Of a stretch of 64,000 bases of DNA, positions 1 to 8,866 are shown one piece after another. A program made the translations under genes and the position numbers. Below the pieces are notes generated by a model that searched no databases, was not told where the DNA came from, and saw only the letters and a list, made by a program, of their open reading frames with translations. Each line of letters begins with the position of its first letter. The stretch's first letter is position 1. Source of the DNA: Xanthobacter autotrophicus Py2 (GTDB taxonomy: Bacteria > Pseudomonadota > Alphaproteobacteria > Rhizobiales > Xanthobacteraceae); assembly GCA_000017645.1 (NCBI GenBank), contig CP000781.1:806001-870000 (forward strand), in the 5' to 3' direction.

Positions 1-3000
1 CCGCATCGCCTCGGTGAACCCCGAAAGCTCGATGCGGTTCGCACCCATCACGCGGGCGCGGCGCAGGTGCAATCCTTCGGCGAGATCGAGGACGGTGCGG
101 CCTTCCAGCAGCGCGGCATAGGCCGCATCGGGCGTCAGGCCGGCGGGGACACCGCTGGTCGAGGCGCTGGCCGCCCATGCAGGCGAGACGCGGCGACCGA
201 TGATCCGTTCGCCCTCATCGGTCTGAAGGCGATAGACGCGGGAAGACTCCTGCGGCAGGCGCTTCCAGATCGGCAGCAGCAGACCCGTCACCATATGCAG
301 CGTGCTGTCGGTGAACTCCGGCACCTCGGCGAGTTCGGCCCTCCAGGCCGCGCCGAATATCTCCCGATCGGCCTCGACCCAATGCGTCTCGCCCATCATG
401 CGAACGGGGACGTTCTGCGCCTCCATCGGCCGGATCAGCCGGACGCGCCGCTCGATCTCGCCATCGTCCAGCATGATGCTGGTGGTGGGGATCTGGACAG
501 CGGCACGGCCGGAACGCTCATTGACCAGCAGCTTCGCGCGGGGATCGTCAAGTTCAGCCATCGCGTCGTCCAGAGTGACCGGCCGGTTGCGCTTGCGCTC
601 GGCGATGGTAAGGAGCCGGGTCTCCGCGCCGGTCGCCGGATGGGTGTAGATCACTTGCCGGTCGGAAACCGTGAAGCGTTCAGCCCGCAGCGTTTCCAGA
701 CCCAAGTCATAGGAACCGGATGCGATTGCCCCGTCGATCCGGGCCTCGAGCAACTGCTCGAAGGCCGCGAACAGGATCCCCTGGAGTTCGATGGTCAGAG
801 CCAGCAGACGATTCAGGAAGGTGGAGATCGGCGGCAGGTCGTCCTTGATACCATTACTGTCCATCAGCTTGAGACCGGTCGCAGTCTCGAACCGCTCCAG
901 CGGGCAACCCTCGACCTTGCCGCGCACAATCAGCAGATAGAGCCGGCGCAAGGCGTCGCGGGCATAGCTGGATTCCAGATTGTCCTCGGGCCGGAAGAGG
1001 CCCTGTCCGCCGGTCTGGCGCTGTCCGCGCGTGATGGCGCCCAGCGTGTCGAGGCGGCGGGCGATGGTCGAGAGGAACCGCTTCTCGGCCTTCACATCCG
1101 TGGCGATGGGTCGGAAGAGCGGCGGCTGCGCTTGATTGGTACGGTTGGTGCGCCCCAGGCCCTGGATCGCGGCATCGGCCTTCCAGCCGGGTTCCAGCAG
1201 ATAGTGAACGCGCAACCGCTGGTTCCTGGCCGAGAGTTCGGCGTGATAGCTGCGCCCGGTTCCGCCCGCATCCGAGAAGACCAGGATGCACTTCTGGTCA
1301 TCCATGAAGGCCGAGGTCTCGGCAAGATTGGCGGACGGCGCGCGGCTCTCGACAGCCAGCCGCGCGGCGATACCCTCGCCTCGGCGTACGATCCGCCGCG
1401 AACGTCCCGTCACCTCGGCGACCATGTCGGTCCCGAAATGCTGCACGATCTGGTCGAGCGCGCCGGGAACGGGTGGCAGGCTGGCGAGCTGCTCGATCAT
1501 CTCGTCGCGCCGGGCCACGGCCTCGCGGCTTTCGACGGGCTGGCCATCGCAAAAGACCGGCCGGGACGAAAGGTTGCCTTCGCCATCGGTGAAGGGTTCA
1601 TAGAGCTGCACCGGGAAGGAATGGGCGAGATAATCGAGAACGTATTCCCGCGGCGTGATGTCCACGCGGACGTCGTTCCATTCCTCGGTCGGCAGTTCGG
1701 ACAATCTCCGCTCCATCAGCGCCTCGCCGGTCGAGACGATCTGGATGACGGCGGAATGGCCCGCCTCCAGATCCTCCGTGATCTGCCGGATCAGGGTCGG
1801 CGTCTTCATGCTGGTCAGCAGATGGCCGAAGAAGCGCTGCTTCGCGCTCTCGAAGGCGGAGCGTGCGGCGGACTTGGCCTGCCGGTTCAGCGTGCCCTCG
1901 CTGCCGGTGATATTGGCGGCCTCCATCGCGGCATCGAGATGGTTGTGAATGACGGCGAATGCTCCGGCATAGGCATCGTAGATGCGGCGCTGCTCGCCGC
2001 TGAGCCGGTGCTCGACCAGTTCGTATTCGACGCCATCATAGGAGAGCGACCGTGCGGTATAGAGGCCGAGCGCCCGGAGGTCGCGGGCCAGCACCTCCAT
2101 GGCCGCCACGCCCCCGGCCTCGATCGCCTCGACGAATTCGGCGCGGGTCGCAAACGGAAAATCCTCGCCGCCCCAGAGGCCGAGCCGCTGTGCATAGGCG
2201 AGATTGTGGACCGTGGTGGCACCGGTCGCAGAGACATAGACCACGCGCGCGTCCGGCAGGGCGTGCTGGAGCCGCAGGCCCGCGCGTCCCTGCTGTGAGG
2301 CGGCGACATCGCCGCGTTCTCCCTTGCCGCCGCCGGCATTCTGCATGGCATGGCTTTCGTCGAAAATGATGACTCCATCGAAATCGGAGCCTAACCAATC
2401 CACGATCTGCCGCACCCGCGAAACCTTCTCGCCGCGGTCGTCGGACCGTAGCGTAGCGTAGGTGGTAAATAGGACGCCTTCGGTGAGCGTGATCTGCTTG
2501 CCTTGAGCGAATCGCGAGAGCGGCGTGATCAGCAGCCGCTCCATGCCGAGCGCCGACCAGTCGCGTTGTGCGTCCTCGATCAGCTTGTCGGATTTGGAGA
2601 TCCAGACGGCCTTGCGGCGACCGCGCAGCCAGTTGTCGAGGATGATGCCGGCAGACTGGCGGCCCTTGCCCGCGCCAGTGCCATCGCCGAGCATGAAACC
2701 CCGGCGGAAGCGTACCGCGCCTGTCGCATCCTCAGGCGCCGCGCTGACATTGTCGTAGGTCGCATCGACGGTCCAGGCTCCCGACAGATAGTCGGCATGG
2801 GCCTCGCCCGCATAGACCACAGTCTCGAGCTGAGCATCCGACAGGCGCTCATGGATGTCGGCGGGCAACGTTGGCCGATAGGTCGGGCGGGGCGGCGCAA
2901 CCGAGGCCATGGCGGCGGATTGCACCAGCTTCGTCGGATGTGGCTGCGCGCCGGGAATCCGCAGGGATTGCAGCGCATATTCCTCGTAGATGGAGTCCGA

Positions 3001-4173
3001 CAGCCGCACCCCTTCAGGCGGCGTCCAGTCGAGCGTCTCGTAAGTCAACTCCACGCCTTCAGGAGCGCTGGCCGGGGCTGCAACAGGACGCATCGCAGCC
3101 GGGCGGGAGTGATAGCCGCGCGCGGTCTTCGGCGCGGCAGTCGAGGCGGAAGCGGTAACCTTCGGCAATGCGGCCGGCAGGCGCGGCGGCACCTGCGTCT
3201 CGACCCAATGCAGCAACGTCGCGACATCCGGGGCCATGCCCGGTGAGGCCGGGAAGAAGGACGGATCTTCGGCGGGCAGCTTGTCGATGACGGTCAGCCG
3301 CGTGTCGATGCTGGTGCCGTGCCTGGCATAGACCGCGCCGTCGACAGTCGCGGTGAACATCACCCGCCCATGTTCCTGCAACCGAGCAAACGCATCGCGC
3401 CAAGCAGGCGCGTCAGGGCCGAAGTTCGCGCCCGTGATCGCGACCAGCCGGCCGCCGGGGGCAAGCCGGTTGAGCGCCGAGGCGACATGCCGATAAGCCG
3501 CATCGGCCATGCGTCCGATGACATTGGCCATGACCGAGAACGGTGGATTCATCAGCACCACGGACGGGACGGCACCAGGCGCGAGGTGATCGTCGATCTG
3601 GGCGGCATCGAACCGGGTGACGGGAGTGACCGGAAAGAGGGAGGACAGTAAATCGGCGCGCGTGTCGGCCAGTTCATTGAGGATCAGCGATCCGCCGGCA
3701 GTCTGCGCCAGGATCGCCATCAGCCCGGTGCCGGCCGAAGGCTCCAGCACCACATCATCCGGCGTGATCGCAGCCGCGCTCAGCGCCGGGAAGCCCAGCG
3801 GGACCGGCGTGCTGAACTGCTGGAAATTCTGGCTTTCTTCCGAGCGCCGCGTATGCGTCGGCAGCAACCCCGCGATCTTCGTGAGCGCGTCGAGCCGTGC
3901 AGTCGGAGACGCGGCTTTACGGAAAAGCGCCTTGCCGTATTTGCGCAGGAACAGGACGGTCGCGGCCTCGCAGGCGTCATAGGCCGCCTTCCAGCCCCAC
4001 GCGCCGGTGGCGTCGGAAGCGCCGTAGGCGGTTTCCATGGCGGCGCGCAGGATGATCGCATCGATGCGCCGGCCGTGTTCGAGATGGGGCAGCAGGAGAT
4101 TGGCGGCGGCAAGGATCGCCGGCGCAGGGGCAAGCGGTGCGGCCGGATCGGCCGCGGGGAAAACCATCTTCAT
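1..4173 (-). CDS. Strawberry-notch-like methyltransferase/helicase, 3' end outside window
   Basis: One reading frame stays open for 1391 codons from an ATG preceded by GAGG eight bases upstream, and leaves the window without a stop. About residues 150-250 carry a methyltransferase-like fold with EPSAGTG (SAM loop) and LMNPPFS (the NPPF catalytic motif of N6-adenine methylases). The middle holds an SF2-helicase-like ATPase with GDGTGAGKGRQ (Walker A) and FDESHAM (DEAD-like Walker B), followed by a C-terminal helicase half containing QGLGRTNRTNQ. This order is typical of strawberry notch-like proteins of about 1400 residues on alphaproteobacterial plasmids and conjugative elements. The role is inferred: DNA modification or remodelling during transfer, or protection against host restriction. 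The long open frame on the opposite strand (67-2298) is its shadow. Confidence 0.9.
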   Translation of the reverse strand, partial: MKMVFPAADPAAPLAPAPAILAAANLLLPHLEHGRRIDAIILRAAMETAYGASDATGAWGWKAAYDACEAATVLFLRKYGKALFRKAASPTARLDALTKIAGLLPTHTRRSEESQNFQQFSTPVPLGFPALSAAAITPDDVVLEPSAGTGLMAILAQTAGGSLILNELADTRADLLSSLFPVTPVTRFDAAQIDDHLAPGAVPSVVLMNPPFSVMANVIGRMADAAYRHVASALNRLAPGGRLVAITGANFGPDAPAWRDAFARLQEHGRVMFTATVDGAVYARHGTSIDTRLTVIDKLPAEDPSFFPASPGMAPDVATLLHWVETQVPPRLPAALPKVTASASTAAPKTARGYHSRPAAMRPVAAPASAPEGVELTYETLDWTPPEGVRLSDSIYEEYALQSLRIPGAQPHPTKLVQSAAMASVAPPRPTYRPTLPADIHERLSDAQLETVVYAGEAHADYLSGAWTVDATYDNVSAAPEDATGAVRFRRGFMLGDGTGAGKGRQSAGIILDNWLRGRRKAVWISKSDKLIEDAQRDWSALGMERLLITPLSRFAQGKQITLTEGVLFTTYATLRSDDRGEKVSRVRQIVDWLGSDFDGVIIFDESHAMQNAGGGKGERGDVAASQQGRAGLRLQHALPDARVVYVSATGATTVHNLAYAQRLGLWGGEDFPFATRAEFVEAIEAGGVAAMEVLARDLRALGLYTARSLSYDGVEYELVEHRLSGEQRRIYDAYAGAFAVIHNHLDAAMEAANITGSEGTLNRQAKSAARSAFESAKQRFFGHLLTSMKTPTLIRQITEDLEAGHSAVIQIVSTGEALMERRLSELPTEEWNDVRVDITPREYVLDYLAHSFPVQLYEPFTDGEGNLSSRPVFCDGQPVESREAVARRDEMIEQLASLPPVPGALDQIVQHFGTDMVAEVTGRSRRIVRRGEGIAARLAVESRAPSANLAETSAFMDDQKCILVFSDAGGTGRSYHAELSARNQRLRVHYLLEPGWKADAAIQGLGRTNRTNQAQPPLFRPIATDVKAEKRFLSTIARRLDTLGAITRGQRQTGGQGLFRPEDNLESSYARDALRRLYLLIVRGKVEGCPLERFETATGLKLMDSNGIKDDLPPISTFLNRLLALTIELQGILFAAFEQLLEARIDGAIASGSYDLGLETLRAERFTVSDRQVIYTHPATGAETRLLTIAERKRNRPVTLDDAMAELDDPRAKLLVNERSGRAAVQIPTTSIMLDDGEIERRVRLIRPMEAQNVPVRMMGETHWVEADREIFGAAWRAELAEVPEFTDSTLHMVTGLLLPIWKRLPQESSRVYRLQTDEGERIIGRRVSPAWAASASTSGVPAGLTPDAAYAALLEGRTVLDLAEGLHLRRARVMGANRIELSGFTEAMR

Positions 4174-4385
4174 GAGAGGGAACCTCGGGAGAGCGGGAAC
4201 GGGAAAGCCCAGCCAGCGCTCTCTCAACCGCCCGGACTCACCCCGTCCCGGCGGGCCTCTCCCTCTTCAAGCACACCTTATAGGTCTTGAACCTTCTATT
4301 GTTTCATCCCATTTGCGGTAACAATTCATGATGTTCGCGGACGTCGCGGCAGGACCGGCGGCAAACTAGTCATAGTGGGGGAACA

Positions 4386-4757
4386 ATGGCCGATAAGAAG
4401 ACGATCTTCGTGGCATTCGCGATGGAAGATGTACGGTGCCGCGATTTGCTCAGGGGCCAGTCTCTCCACACCGACTCTCCTTTTGAATATGTCGACATGT
4501 CGGTGAAGGAACCTTACGACGAGGATTGGAAGGCGCGGGTCCGGACTCGGATCAGGCGGTCGCACGGCGTGATTGCGCTGGTCAGCAAGAGCTCTCTGAC
4601 CTCTTCCGGCCAGAAATGGGAGATCAGCTGCGCGAAGGAGGAGAAGGTCCCGCTGCGGGGCTTCTGGTGCTACAAGGACGACCGCACCAACCTTGTTGGC
4701 GTGAACACTAACGTTTGGACTTGGCAAAACATCGCTGCCTTCATCAATAGCCTCTGA
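4386..4757 (+). CDS. TIR-domain protein, ThsB-like (Thoeris-type sensor)
   Basis: This 123-residue protein is a single TIR-like domain of the DUF1863/ThsB kind. It starts IFVAFAMEDVRCRDLL, continues with DSPFEYVDMSVKEPYDEDW, and has GVIALVSKSS and KWEISCAKEE, where the Glu of WEI fits the catalytic Glu of TIR NAD-processing enzymes. In Thoeris systems such proteins detect phage and make a cyclic ADP-ribose-type signal. The ATG follows a GGGGG ribosome site. The stop lies nine bases before the next start, so it is co-transcribed with a caspase-like protease and a RyR-like protein. That neighbourhood matches caspase-effector (type IV) Thoeris. The 100 bases upstream are poorer in GC than the surroundings, which suggests acquisition as a unit. 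Family assignment is by eye; the signal molecule is inferred. Confidence 0.85.
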   Translation: MADKKTIFVAFAMEDVRCRDLLRGQSLHTDSPFEYVDMSVKEPYDEDWKARVRTRIRRSHGVIALVSKSSLTSSGQKWEISCAKEEKVPLRGFWCYKDDRTNLVGVNTNVWTWQNIAAFINSL

Positions 4758-4766
4758 GGTTCCACG

Positions 4767-5741
4767 ATGAGGAAAGCGCTCGTTGTCGGGATCAACCATT
4801 ACGACAAAGCCGGCTCACTCTACGGCTGCGTTAGTGACGCTTACAGCGTGAACGCCATGCTCGAGCGAGACGCCGACGGATCCCGAAACTTCCACACCCG
4901 GATCCTGACTGCGACTGGCCCCGGCCAAGAAGTCAATCGGGCCGAACTCAGAGGTGCCATCCAAGAACTCTTCAATGGCGACAGCGAGATCGCTCTGCTC
5001 TACTTTGCTGGACATGGATACGTAGAAGCGGCCGGCGGCTTCCTCTGCCCCTCAGACACCGAGACCGGTGACGATGGGGTTTCCTTAGCGGACGTCATGA
5101 CTTGGGCGAACAAGTCAGCCGCTCGAAACAAGGTGATCATCCTCGACAGTTGTCACAGTGGCGTCGTCGGGAAGAACCCGATTGCTCCCGTGACCGAGCT
5201 CAGCGAAGGCATGACTATCCTAACGGCATCGACTGAAGAGCAATACGCGAACGAGCAAAACGGCTCCGGGGTCTTCACGACGTTGCTGGTCGACGCTCTC
5301 GGCGGTGCCGCGGCCAACCTAGTTGGGGAAGTCACGCCGGGCAGTGTCTATGCGCATATCGACCAGTCGCTTGGCGCCTGGGCGCAACGCCCAGTCTTCA
5401 AGACAAATGTTAAGACCTTCGTGTCACTTCGGAAGGTGCAGCCGCCTCTCGAGCTTGGCGACCTACGTCGTCTGGCGGAGTTCTTCCCTGAACCGGGTTT
5501 CGAGTACCCACTCGACCCGAGCTACGAACCGCATCGCTCTGGTAATGAGAAGGCTGGTGTTCCCGGCCCTGATTCAGAGAAGACAGTGATTTTCGCCATC
5601 CTTCAGAAGTATAACCGGGTGAACCTCGTGGTTCCGGTCGGAGCTCCCCACATGTGGCATGCTGCGATGGAAAGCAAAGCCTGCACACTGACAGCGCTTG
5701 GCGAACACTACCGCCGGTTGGTCGCCAATGGCATGATCTAA
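4767..5741 (+). CDS. Caspase-like protease (C14), probable Thoeris effector
   Basis: Residues 1-210 form a caspase/metacaspase-like domain: [11 protein letters not shown] at the start, YFAGHGY with the catalytic His at 83, and IILDSCHSG with the catalytic Cys at 129. Residues about 225-324 are a separate C-terminal domain (YPLDPSYEP, then [30 protein letters not shown]) that I take as the signal-sensing part. Bacterial caspase-like proteases act as toxic effectors cutting many host proteins once a defence sensor fires. In type IV Thoeris a TIR-made cyclic nucleotide switches on such a protease, and here the TIR gene lies directly upstream. The stop TAA ends three bases before the next ATG, so the RyR-like gene belongs to the same operon. 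Both catalytic residues are present, so the enzyme should be active. Confidence 0.85.
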   Translation: MRKALVVGINHYDKAGSLYGCVSDAYSVNAMLERDADGSRNFHTRILTATGPGQEVNRAELRGAIQELFNGDSEIALLYFAGHGYVEAAGGFLCPSDTETGDDGVSLADVMTWANKSAARNKVIILDSCHSGVVGKNPIAPVTELSEGMTILTASTEEQYANEQNGSGVFTTLLVDALGGAAANLVGEVTPGSVYAHIDQSLGAWAQRPVFKTNVKTFVSLRKVQPPLELGDLRRLAEFFPEPGFEYPLDPSYEPHRSGNEKAGVPGPDSEKTVIFAILQKYNRVNLVVPVGAPHMWHAAMESKACTLTALGEHYRRLVANGMI

Positions 5742-5743
5742 CA

Positions 5744-6019
5744 ATGGACAGAGAACAAACTGCGGAACGGCTCAACGACATCATCGACGAGCTCGCGGAT
5801 ATCGAACATGAGCGGTGGGCGCACTGGCAGCGGTATATGCACAACCAGTGTGAGCAACGGCCCGACGGGTCTCTGGTTATACCGCCGGACTTAGCCGCAC
5901 AGTGGGAACGGCAGATCGCCACCCCTTATCGCGACCTCACCGACCAGGAAAAGGAGAGCGATCGGGAGCAGGTCCGGAAATACTTACCGACCATCGTTCG
6001 TACGCTTTCAGATCCATAA
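5744..6019 (+). CDS. Small RyR-domain-like protein, third gene of the TIR-caspase operon
   Basis: This 91-residue protein reads IEHERWAHWQRYMHNQC, then PDLAAQWERQIATPY and DLTDQEKESDREQVRKYLP. The HERW...dLT..EkesDR pattern resembles the RyR domain of ryanodine receptors, which also occurs as a free-standing domain in phages and bacterial conflict loci. I chose the ATG just after the protease stop rather than an upstream start that would overlap the protease gene. RyR domains have been proposed to bind nucleotide signals, and cyclic ADP-ribose acts on animal ryanodine receptors. A third component that binds or buffers the TIR product is therefore attractive, but this is inference. It could equally be an unrelated accessory gene. 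No membrane segment is visible. Confidence 0.65.
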   Translation: MDREQTAERLNDIIDELADIEHERWAHWQRYMHNQCEQRPDGSLVIPPDLAAQWERQIATPYRDLTDQEKESDREQVRKYLPTIVRTLSDP

Positions 6020-6036
6020 AGCAAAACACCTAATCA

Positions 6037-6681
6037 TCAACCGAAGCGGCGACCGGCCTCGGTGAATGTGTATTCGTTCGCGATGATGGTTTGGTCGACG
6101 GCCTCGTCGGACGAGAGATAGTCATATTCCCGTTCGAGCTGGCGATAGAGCCAGCGGGCAAGATCGCGCAGCACCTCGATCACCGCATCTTCGGCATCGG
6201 CCGTCATGTCCTGCCAGACCGGGCCGTCGCGCTCGACCGAGATCACCATGCAGTATTCGTGGAAATAGTTTCCGCGATGGCCAATATCGGCGCGCAGCTG
6301 GTAGAAGTTACGCCGCTGGATCGATTGAAGCGCATCTGCGATCCGGTGCAGGTCGCCATCCTGCGGAGCATAGTCCCGGATGCGTTTAGCCGCGCCCTTC
6401 GCATAGGACCAGAAGCCTTCGTAGCAGGCCCCGTCCCCTTGCGACCAGAAGCCCCGGAACCATATGCACGGTTCCTGTCGCATGCCCCCGCCATAGAGAC
6501 GAACAGGCCGGGTCTTGAGCCGGACCCCGAGGATTTCCGCGATCCGCTGGAAATCCTCATAGACGGCATCGTACCAGTCGTAGTCAAAGCCGCCCTCGCG
6601 ATACCAGGCGCGGGCCTTATCCTTCGCCGCATCGGAAAGTTCGTCGAGACGGTAGACGGTGGTTTCGATGATCTCAGGCAT
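6037..6681 (-). CDS. Conserved backbone protein of unknown function (antitoxin-like annotation in relatives)
   Basis: The 214-residue protein begins MPEIIETTVYRLDELSDAAK and contains GGMRQEPCIWFRGFWSQGDG, a Trp- and Tyr-rich soluble fold without membrane segments. I recognise it as a protein often found beside ParB-like and DUF6915/DUF6878 genes on alphaproteobacterial plasmids, where it is sometimes labelled an antitoxin of a stability system; I see no evidence for that function. GGAGG lies nine bases before the start, and its start overlaps the end of the upstream gene by eight bases, so the two are translationally coupled. It converges on the RyR-like gene with only 17 bases between the stops. 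Confidence 0.8.
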   Translation of the reverse strand: MPEIIETTVYRLDELSDAAKDKARAWYREGGFDYDWYDAVYEDFQRIAEILGVRLKTRPVRLYGGGMRQEPCIWFRGFWSQGDGACYEGFWSYAKGAAKRIRDYAPQDGDLHRIADALQSIQRRNFYQLRADIGHRGNYFHEYCMVISVERDGPVWQDMTADAEDAVIEVLRDLARWLYRQLEREYDYLSSDEAVDQTIIANEYTFTEAGRRFG

Positions 6682-7090
6682 AGGGATCGCCTCCTTCCAG
6701 CACCGTGGAGAGCCACCCGTCGGTGTAGATCCAGTCCACCGTCTCGCCGGTGACTAGATCGAGCACATGCGCACCGCCCCCGAAGCCATCGACCCGCGGC
6801 TTCGAACAGGTGTTGGCGTATTGCATGCCCCATCGCCCGGTCAGGCCGAACTCGGCGGCACAGCGCATGACGAACCGGATCACATGCTCGGGATCGCCGG
6901 TGCCGTCATCGCGCATCCACAGATGCGTGCCGCCATGCTCGGGCTGGATCGACAGCATGAACCCATCCGAGGGCGGGTCCTCGGCGGCGTTCTCGTCGGA
7001 CAGCGAATTGTAGAGTTCGAGTGCGCGGGCGGCGTTCTCGGGGGTGCCCACATCGAGCAGGCAGGAAAAGTGCGTGAAATGGTCGGCCAT
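6674..7090 (-). CDS. Conserved hypothetical backbone protein
   Basis: A 138-residue acidic soluble protein with MADHFTHFSCLLDVGTPENA at the start, GGTHLWMRDDGTGDPEHV in the middle and HVLDLVTGETVDWIYTDGWL near the end. I do not recognise a characterised domain; the type is common in the accessory block of trb-type elements. It has a GGAGA ribosome site, and its last codons overlap the start of the following 214-residue protein, which marks an operon. Function unknown. Confidence 0.75.
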   Translation of the reverse strand: MADHFTHFSCLLDVGTPENAARALELYNSLSDENAAEDPPSDGFMLSIQPEHGGTHLWMRDDGTGDPEHVIRFVMRCAAEFGLTGRWGMQYANTCSKPRVDGFGGGAHVLDLVTGETVDWIYTDGWLSTVLEGGDPYA

Positions 7091-7156
7091 GACGGTCTCC
7101 AGAAATGTAACGGCCCGGTGCAGAACAGGACCAGATGGATGGGAATGGGTGGAAGA

Positions 7157-7714
7157 TCAGGCGGCCTGTGGAAGGCGGAGCAGGTCGGTCGCGGTCTCGC
7201 GCCAGAACGCATCGACCAACCGCGCCTCAAGCAGGCTGGCGCGGTAACGCAGGTCGCGCGCCGATCCGTGTTCCCCACGCCCTGACGCGGCGAAAGCCAT
7301 GCCGCGCAGACGGCTGGCGTCGGTCACGACACGGCGGGCCTCGGCGTCGGACGCGACCGGCTGCCGCCAGAGGATGATCCCGGCACGCACTTCCCCTGCG
7401 AGCACCAGGCCGTATTCGCTGTCCTGAATGACCGCGATGCGCGGCCGGAAGCGCAGCGTGTCGTCGCGACCTGCGTGGATGTCGCCGCGCGACACGCGCA
7501 GAATGGCGAGGTCCATGGCCTCTTCGGGGGATTGACGCGTACCGAGCGACACGGTGCGATCGAATACATGAACGTCGTCGCCATCATCATAACTGGCGGC
7601 GCCGAGGCAGGTGACGCGCAGCGGCAGCTTTCGCGCATGGCAAAGCGCCGGAAGCAGATCAGCGGCAAGAATCTGGCCGATCGAGCGGAAGGTATCGTGG
7701 CGGGGAAGGGTCAT
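7157..7714 (-). CDS. Conserved hypothetical backbone protein
   Basis: A 185-residue protein starting MTLPRHDTFRSIGQIL and containing YDDGDDVHVFDRTVSLGTRQ and EYGLVLAGEVRAGIILWRQP. I do not recognise the family and see no catalytic motif or membrane segment. I chose the internal ATG because the longer frame starts inside a conserved leader hairpin (see the element just upstream) shared with three other genes of this window. It lies 66 bases upstream of the next two genes, so all three may be one transcript. Confidence 0.7.
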   Translation of the reverse strand: MTLPRHDTFRSIGQILAADLLPALCHARKLPLRVTCLGAASYDDGDDVHVFDRTVSLGTRQSPEEAMDLAILRVSRGDIHAGRDDTLRFRPRIAVIQDSEYGLVLAGEVRAGIILWRQPVASDAEARRVVTDASRLRGMAFAASGRGEHGSARDLRYRASLLEARLVDAFWRETATDLLRLPQAA

Positions 7715-7728
7715 CGGTGTTGCTCCGC

Positions 7729-7768
7729 GACGGGCGGCGGAGGCCTCTCCTCCACCCTCCAACCCGTC
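7729..7768 (-). promoter_or_regulatory. Leader hairpin, copy 1 of a four-copy family
   Basis: Arms GACGGG and CCCGTC enclose a pyrimidine/purine-biased loop (AGGCCTCTCC on the given strand). The same design lies before the two ParB-like genes and the DUF932 gene. The 3' arm ends about 15 bases before the start codon, immediately beside the ribosome site, so a role in translation or RNA stability is plausible. Confidence 0.5.
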
Positions 7769-7914
7769 ACTGCCAAACCGGCCCGCACTCTCCCTCTCGT
7801 CGCCGAGGGCCTCGGCCCTGGCGCCACCTCCGGCGATGGGTGATCATCGCCAGGGGGAAGGCCCGGGACGCGCTTCCGCGTCCCGGATTGGCGGGGATGA
7901 GGCGCTTTCGCGCC

Positions 7915-8079
7915 TCAGGCCCATGGATCGAGCTCCAGCTTCACCATTTCCTCATCGCCATCGAACTCGTTGGCGGGCATGGCGCCGTGGGTGCCGTCGC
8001 CCGCCTCGAACACGACGATCGAGACCATCAGCGTGGCGGCGAGGCTGGCGGCGAAGGCGGTGGCATCTGCATAGGACAT
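7915..8079 (-). CDS. Small membrane-anchored protein, paralogue of the 44305-44472 protein
   Basis: A 54-residue protein: MSYADATAFAASLAATLMVSIVVFEAGDG, then an acidic tail with MPANEFDGDEEMVKLELDP. The first half contains one probable membrane-spanning or strongly hydrophobic helix (about residues 8-25). A close paralogue (SLATTLMVAIIIFQAGDG, MPASEYDGD) lies in the second backbone block, and both are preceded by the same type of leader hairpin. I chose the inner ATG because of this similarity and because the upstream extension would run through the hairpin. Function unknown. Confidence 0.7.
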   Translation of the reverse strand: MSYADATAFAASLAATLMVSIVVFEAGDGTHGAMPANEFDGDEEMVKLELDPWA

Positions 8080-8090
8080 GGGTTCCGGCT

Positions 8091-8129
8091 CCTGTCTTGG
8101 AGGCGGGGGACCATCCCCCGCGCGACAGG
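8091..8129 (-). promoter_or_regulatory. Leader hairpin that overlaps the ribosome site, copy 1 of 2
   Basis: Outer arms CCTGTC (8091-8096) and GACAGG (8124-8129) enclose inner arms GCGGGGG (8103-8109) and CCCCCGC (8115-8121). Read on the coding strand, the last arm GACAGG runs into AGGAG, the ribosome site of the 54-residue protein, so folding would affect translation. The other copy is at 44483-44517. Confidence 0.55.
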
Positions 8130-8498
8130 CGCACGAAGTGTCTGACCGGATCTGCACTCACCCTCGCGCGTTCGGGTTCCCCCGAATCCGCGAGGGCGGC
8201 ACGCGCAGCGTCAAGCCGACTCCTTGGGGTTGAATGCCAAGAAGCGGATCAGACCAAGGTTTGCGAATGGAGGCGGGGGGTGGTGCCTTGCATCTGACCG
8301 GATGCCCGAGACCCGTCGCAGATGCCTCGTCCCGCCCGCCTTGCTGGCACGCTGGCCGAAAATTCGTGTTCGCACGGGGCCGGACGGCAACCGTCACCCA
8401 TGACATCGATGGCTAATGGCGAAGCTGGAGCCCGGTCCATCACTGCCGGCAAAGCGATAACCGGCGGCGCCGCAGGGGGGCGGAACCGGCCTTGCCGC

Positions 8499-8804
8499 TC
8501 AGTCCCAGAGCCCATCGGCGATTTCGCGCGCGATCATGGCGCGGGCCTTCATCATCACCTCGTCGCCCGACGTGTCGACATGGCCGAAAAACCGCGCCCT
8601 GGCGCCATGCGCGATCCAGTCGGCGTAACGGCAATATTCTCGGGCATCGAGGCGGAACGCCCGCATGTCCTCGGCCCAATGGGGCTTGGGCTCCACCACC
8701 ACGGTGACGCCGTCGCGCGTCTCCTCCCAGGGCAGCGAACGCTCGGCCGGGAGATTGCCGACGTCGTGGCGGAAGATCTCGTCGATATCGATCAATCCGG
8801 TCAT
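8499..8804 (-). CDS. Conserved hypothetical backbone protein
   Basis: A 101-residue protein beginning MTGLIDIDEIFRHDVGNLP with RDGVTVVVEPKPHWAEDMRAF and DAREYCRYADWIAHGARARFFGH. No known catalytic motif, signal peptide or membrane helix. I chose the ATG after the upstream hairpin. It sits between the 54-residue protein and DUF6915 in a run of small minus-strand genes. The 419 bases between this gene and the 54-residue protein hold no supported gene apart from the leader hairpin. Function unknown. Confidence 0.7.
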   Translation of the reverse strand: MTGLIDIDEIFRHDVGNLPAERSLPWEETRDGVTVVVEPKPHWAEDMRAFRLDAREYCRYADWIAHGARARFFGHVDTSGDEVMMKARAMIAREIADGLWD

Positions 8805-8823
8805 TGGGGCTCTCCAATGCAAA

Positions 8824-8844
8824 GCCCGGTCACGAGGACCGGGC
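8824..8844 (-). terminator. Hairpin with short T tail between DUF6915 and the 101-residue protein
   Basis: A perfect stem GCCCGGT/ACCGGGC with a 7-base loop is followed on the minus strand by TTT. It lies just after the DUF6915 stop and could be a weak intrinsic terminator or attenuator, since the downstream gene starts 20 bases later. Confidence 0.5.
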
Positions 8845-8866
8845 GGATTGTGGGGGATGGTCATGG

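Noticed and set aside
67..2298. 743-codon open frame on the plus strand
   Set aside because: It lies opposite the strawberry-notch-like gene, has no recognisable domain, and follows the third-position GC bias of that gene in mirror image.
5654..5743. N-terminal extension of the RyR-like gene
   Set aside because: It would overlap the protease gene, and the extra 30 residues do not look like the domain; the ATG after the protease stop fits operon spacing.
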